A DNA stretch of 64,000 bases from Paraburkholderia sp. Ac-20340 (GTDB taxonomy: Bacteria; Pseudomonadota; Gammaproteobacteria; Burkholderiales; Burkholderiaceae), in assembly GCF_017104965.1 (NCBI RefSeq), contig NZ_JAAGPR010000001.1:62001-126000 (forward strand). Direction: 5' to 3'. Under the pieces are notes generated by a model. That model ran no database searches and was not told where the DNA came from. It worked only from the letters and a program-made list of their open reading frames with translations. Within the stretch, counting starts at the first letter, position 1. Every line of letters starts with the position of its first letter. Below are positions 62,920-64,000 of this stretch, in pieces. The translations under genes were made by a program, and so were the position numbers.

Positions 62920-64000
62920 ATGACGGCAGCCTTTAGCCTGAGCGACTATCCGCTCGCGAATCATTCCGCGCCGCGCACGGGCACGTCGCCGTCCATTCCG
63001 CGGCGTCTTGCGCGCGTGCTGTCGCTCGCCGATTTCGAAGCGGCGGCGCGCCGCCATCTACCGCGCCCGATCTTCGCTTACGTGAGCGGCGGTTGCGAAA
63101 CCGATCGCTCGCTGCGCGACAATCGCGCCGCTTTCGAGGACTACGACTGGGTGCCGCGCGTGCTGGTCGATACCTCGCGGCGCACGCTCGATACGACCTT
63201 ATTCGGCCATCTCTACGCCGCGCCGTTCGGCATCGCGCCGATGGGTATCAGCGCGCTCTCGGCGTATCGCGGCGATCTGATTCAGGCGCAGGCCAGCGCG
63301 CTCGCCAATGTGCCGATGATCATGAGCGGTTCTTCGCTGATCCGCATGGAGGAGATTGCTGCCGCCAATCCGCAGGCGTGGTTCCAGATGTACGTGCCGG
63401 GCGAAGCCGACACGATTGAAGCGCTGGTGGATCGCGTGGCGCAGGCGGGCTTCGGCACGCTCGTGCTGACCGCCGACGTGCCGGTTTCCGGCAATCGCGA
63501 GAACAATCTGCGCGCGGGATTTTCGACGCCGCTGCGCCCCGGCCCGCGCCTGGCGTGGGATGGGCTGACGCATCCGCGCTGGTTGTTCGGCACCGCGCTG
63601 CGCACGCTCTGGCGCCACGGCATGCCGCACTTCGAAAATTCGCGCACTACGCGCGGCGCGCCGATACTTTCGTCGAGCGTGCTGCGCGACTTCGGCGCGC
63701 GCGATCATCTGAGCTGGGAACATCTGCGGCTGATCCGACGGCGCTGGCGCGGCAATCTCGTCGTGAAGGGCATTCTCGATCCCGACGATGCGCGTCGCGC
63801 ACGCGAACTGGGCGCAGATGGCCTGATCGTCTCGAATCATGGCGGGCGGCAACTCGACGGCTCGATTGCGCCGTTGCGTGCCTTGCCTGCGGTGGTGAAT
63901 GCCGTCGACGCCGCGTGCCCGGTGATGATCGACAGTGGCTTTCGCCGCGGTGGCGATGTGCTGATGGCGATCGCGCTGGGCGCGCGCGCCGTGTTTATCG
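62920..64000 (+). CDS. FMN-dependent alpha-hydroxyacid oxidase/dehydrogenase (partial)
   Basis: At least 360 residues, cut by the window end. Landmarks: DFEAAARRHLPRPIFAYVSGG, APMGISALSAYRGDLIQAQ, VLTADVPVSGNREN, VVKGILDPDDARRARELGADGLIVSNHGGRQLDG with the catalytic His, and MIDSGFRRGGDVLMAIALGARAVFI for FMN phosphate binding. About 35 extra N-terminal residues precede the fold. It oxidises an L-2-hydroxy acid to a 2-oxo acid; lactate, glycolate or a sugar acid are possible. ATG 62920 is 12 nt after the SMP-30 stop. Confidence 0.92.
   Translation, partial: MTAAFSLSDYPLANHSAPRTGTSPSIPRRLARVLSLADFEAAARRHLPRPIFAYVSGGCETDRSLRDNRAAFEDYDWVPRVLVDTSRRTLDTTLFGHLYAAPFGIAPMGISALSAYRGDLIQAQASALANVPMIMSGSSLIRMEEIAAANPQAWFQMYVPGEADTIEALVDRVAQAGFGTLVLTADVPVSGNRENNLRAGFSTPLRPGPRLAWDGLTHPRWLFGTALRTLWRHGMPHFENSRTTRGAPILSSSVLRDFGARDHLSWEHLRLIRRRWRGNLVVKGILDPDDARRARELGADGLIVSNHGGRQLDGSIAPLRALPAVVNAVDAACPVMIDSGFRRGGDVLMAIALGARAVFI

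Overview
The window is high-GC, densely packed Gram-negative DNA. The gene content points to the Burkholderiaceae, most likely Paraburkholderia or Caballeronia: many LysR regulators divergent from small catabolic operons, a trimeric-type general porin, a long-form leuA, type-2 argG, an orphan T6SS VgrG/Tle1 island and a ligase-associated Lhr repair cassette. This assignment rests on gene families and style, not on a marker gene. No rRNA, tRNA, CRISPR array, transposase or prophage gene was recognised.

Layout. 0.2-4.1 kb: a cupin-SDR-tautomerase-MFS operon with a divergent LysR gene. 4.4-10.7 kb: an SDR gene facing the remains of a deleted LysR gene, then LysR/SGNH-hydrolase and LysR/MFS divergent pairs and a HAD hydrolase. 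10.8-14.1 kb: a YdhR-like protein, leuA with a leader peptide and attenuator readable from the sequence, and an AraC regulator. 14.1-22.5 kb: a divergent tricarboxylate-type locus with lactonase, ACS-family MFS and porin on the minus strand, and aconitase, a GntR-type regulator and a signal-less binding protein on the plus strand. 22.5-24.1 kb is a poorer region with two unknown ORFs. 24.1-26.1 kb: a PhyH-type dioxygenase and a MarR-membrane protein pair behind a perfect 25-bp palindrome.

26.3-32.3 kb is a four-gene DNA-repair operon (MBL exonuclease, ATP-dependent ligase, Lhr-like helicase, PdeM), with start/stop overlaps at two of the three junctions. 32.3-40.3 kb holds small membrane proteins and lipoproteins, an EamA exporter, a GcvA-like LysR, RcnB-like and GFA proteins, and a DeoR-MFS pair preceded by GTGCACG repeats. 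40.3-49.4 kb looks like a guanidino/amine catabolic locus: aldehyde dehydrogenase, agmatinase/guanidinobutyrase, LuxR, cupin, FAD oxidoreductase, LysR and an NCS1 permease. It is interrupted by a 511-bp giant inverted-repeat element. 49.9-51.3 kb: argG with a strong terminator. 51.6-57.6 kb: a T6SS effector module (VgrG, DUF4123 adaptor, DUF3304-like lipoprotein, Tle1-type lipase). 57.6-64 kb: a sugar-acid/lactone catabolic operon (2-hydroxyacid dehydrogenase, RraA-like, MFS, SMP-30 lactonase, FMN alpha-hydroxyacid oxidase cut by the window end) with a divergent LysR.

The most noteworthy non-coding structures are the leuA attenuator (12,987-13,148), the nested inverted-repeat element (41,871-42,381) and the MarR operator (25,294-25,318). 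The least characterised gene sets are the aconitase/lactonase locus and the terminal lactone/hydroxyacid locus; their substrates cannot be read from sequence alone.
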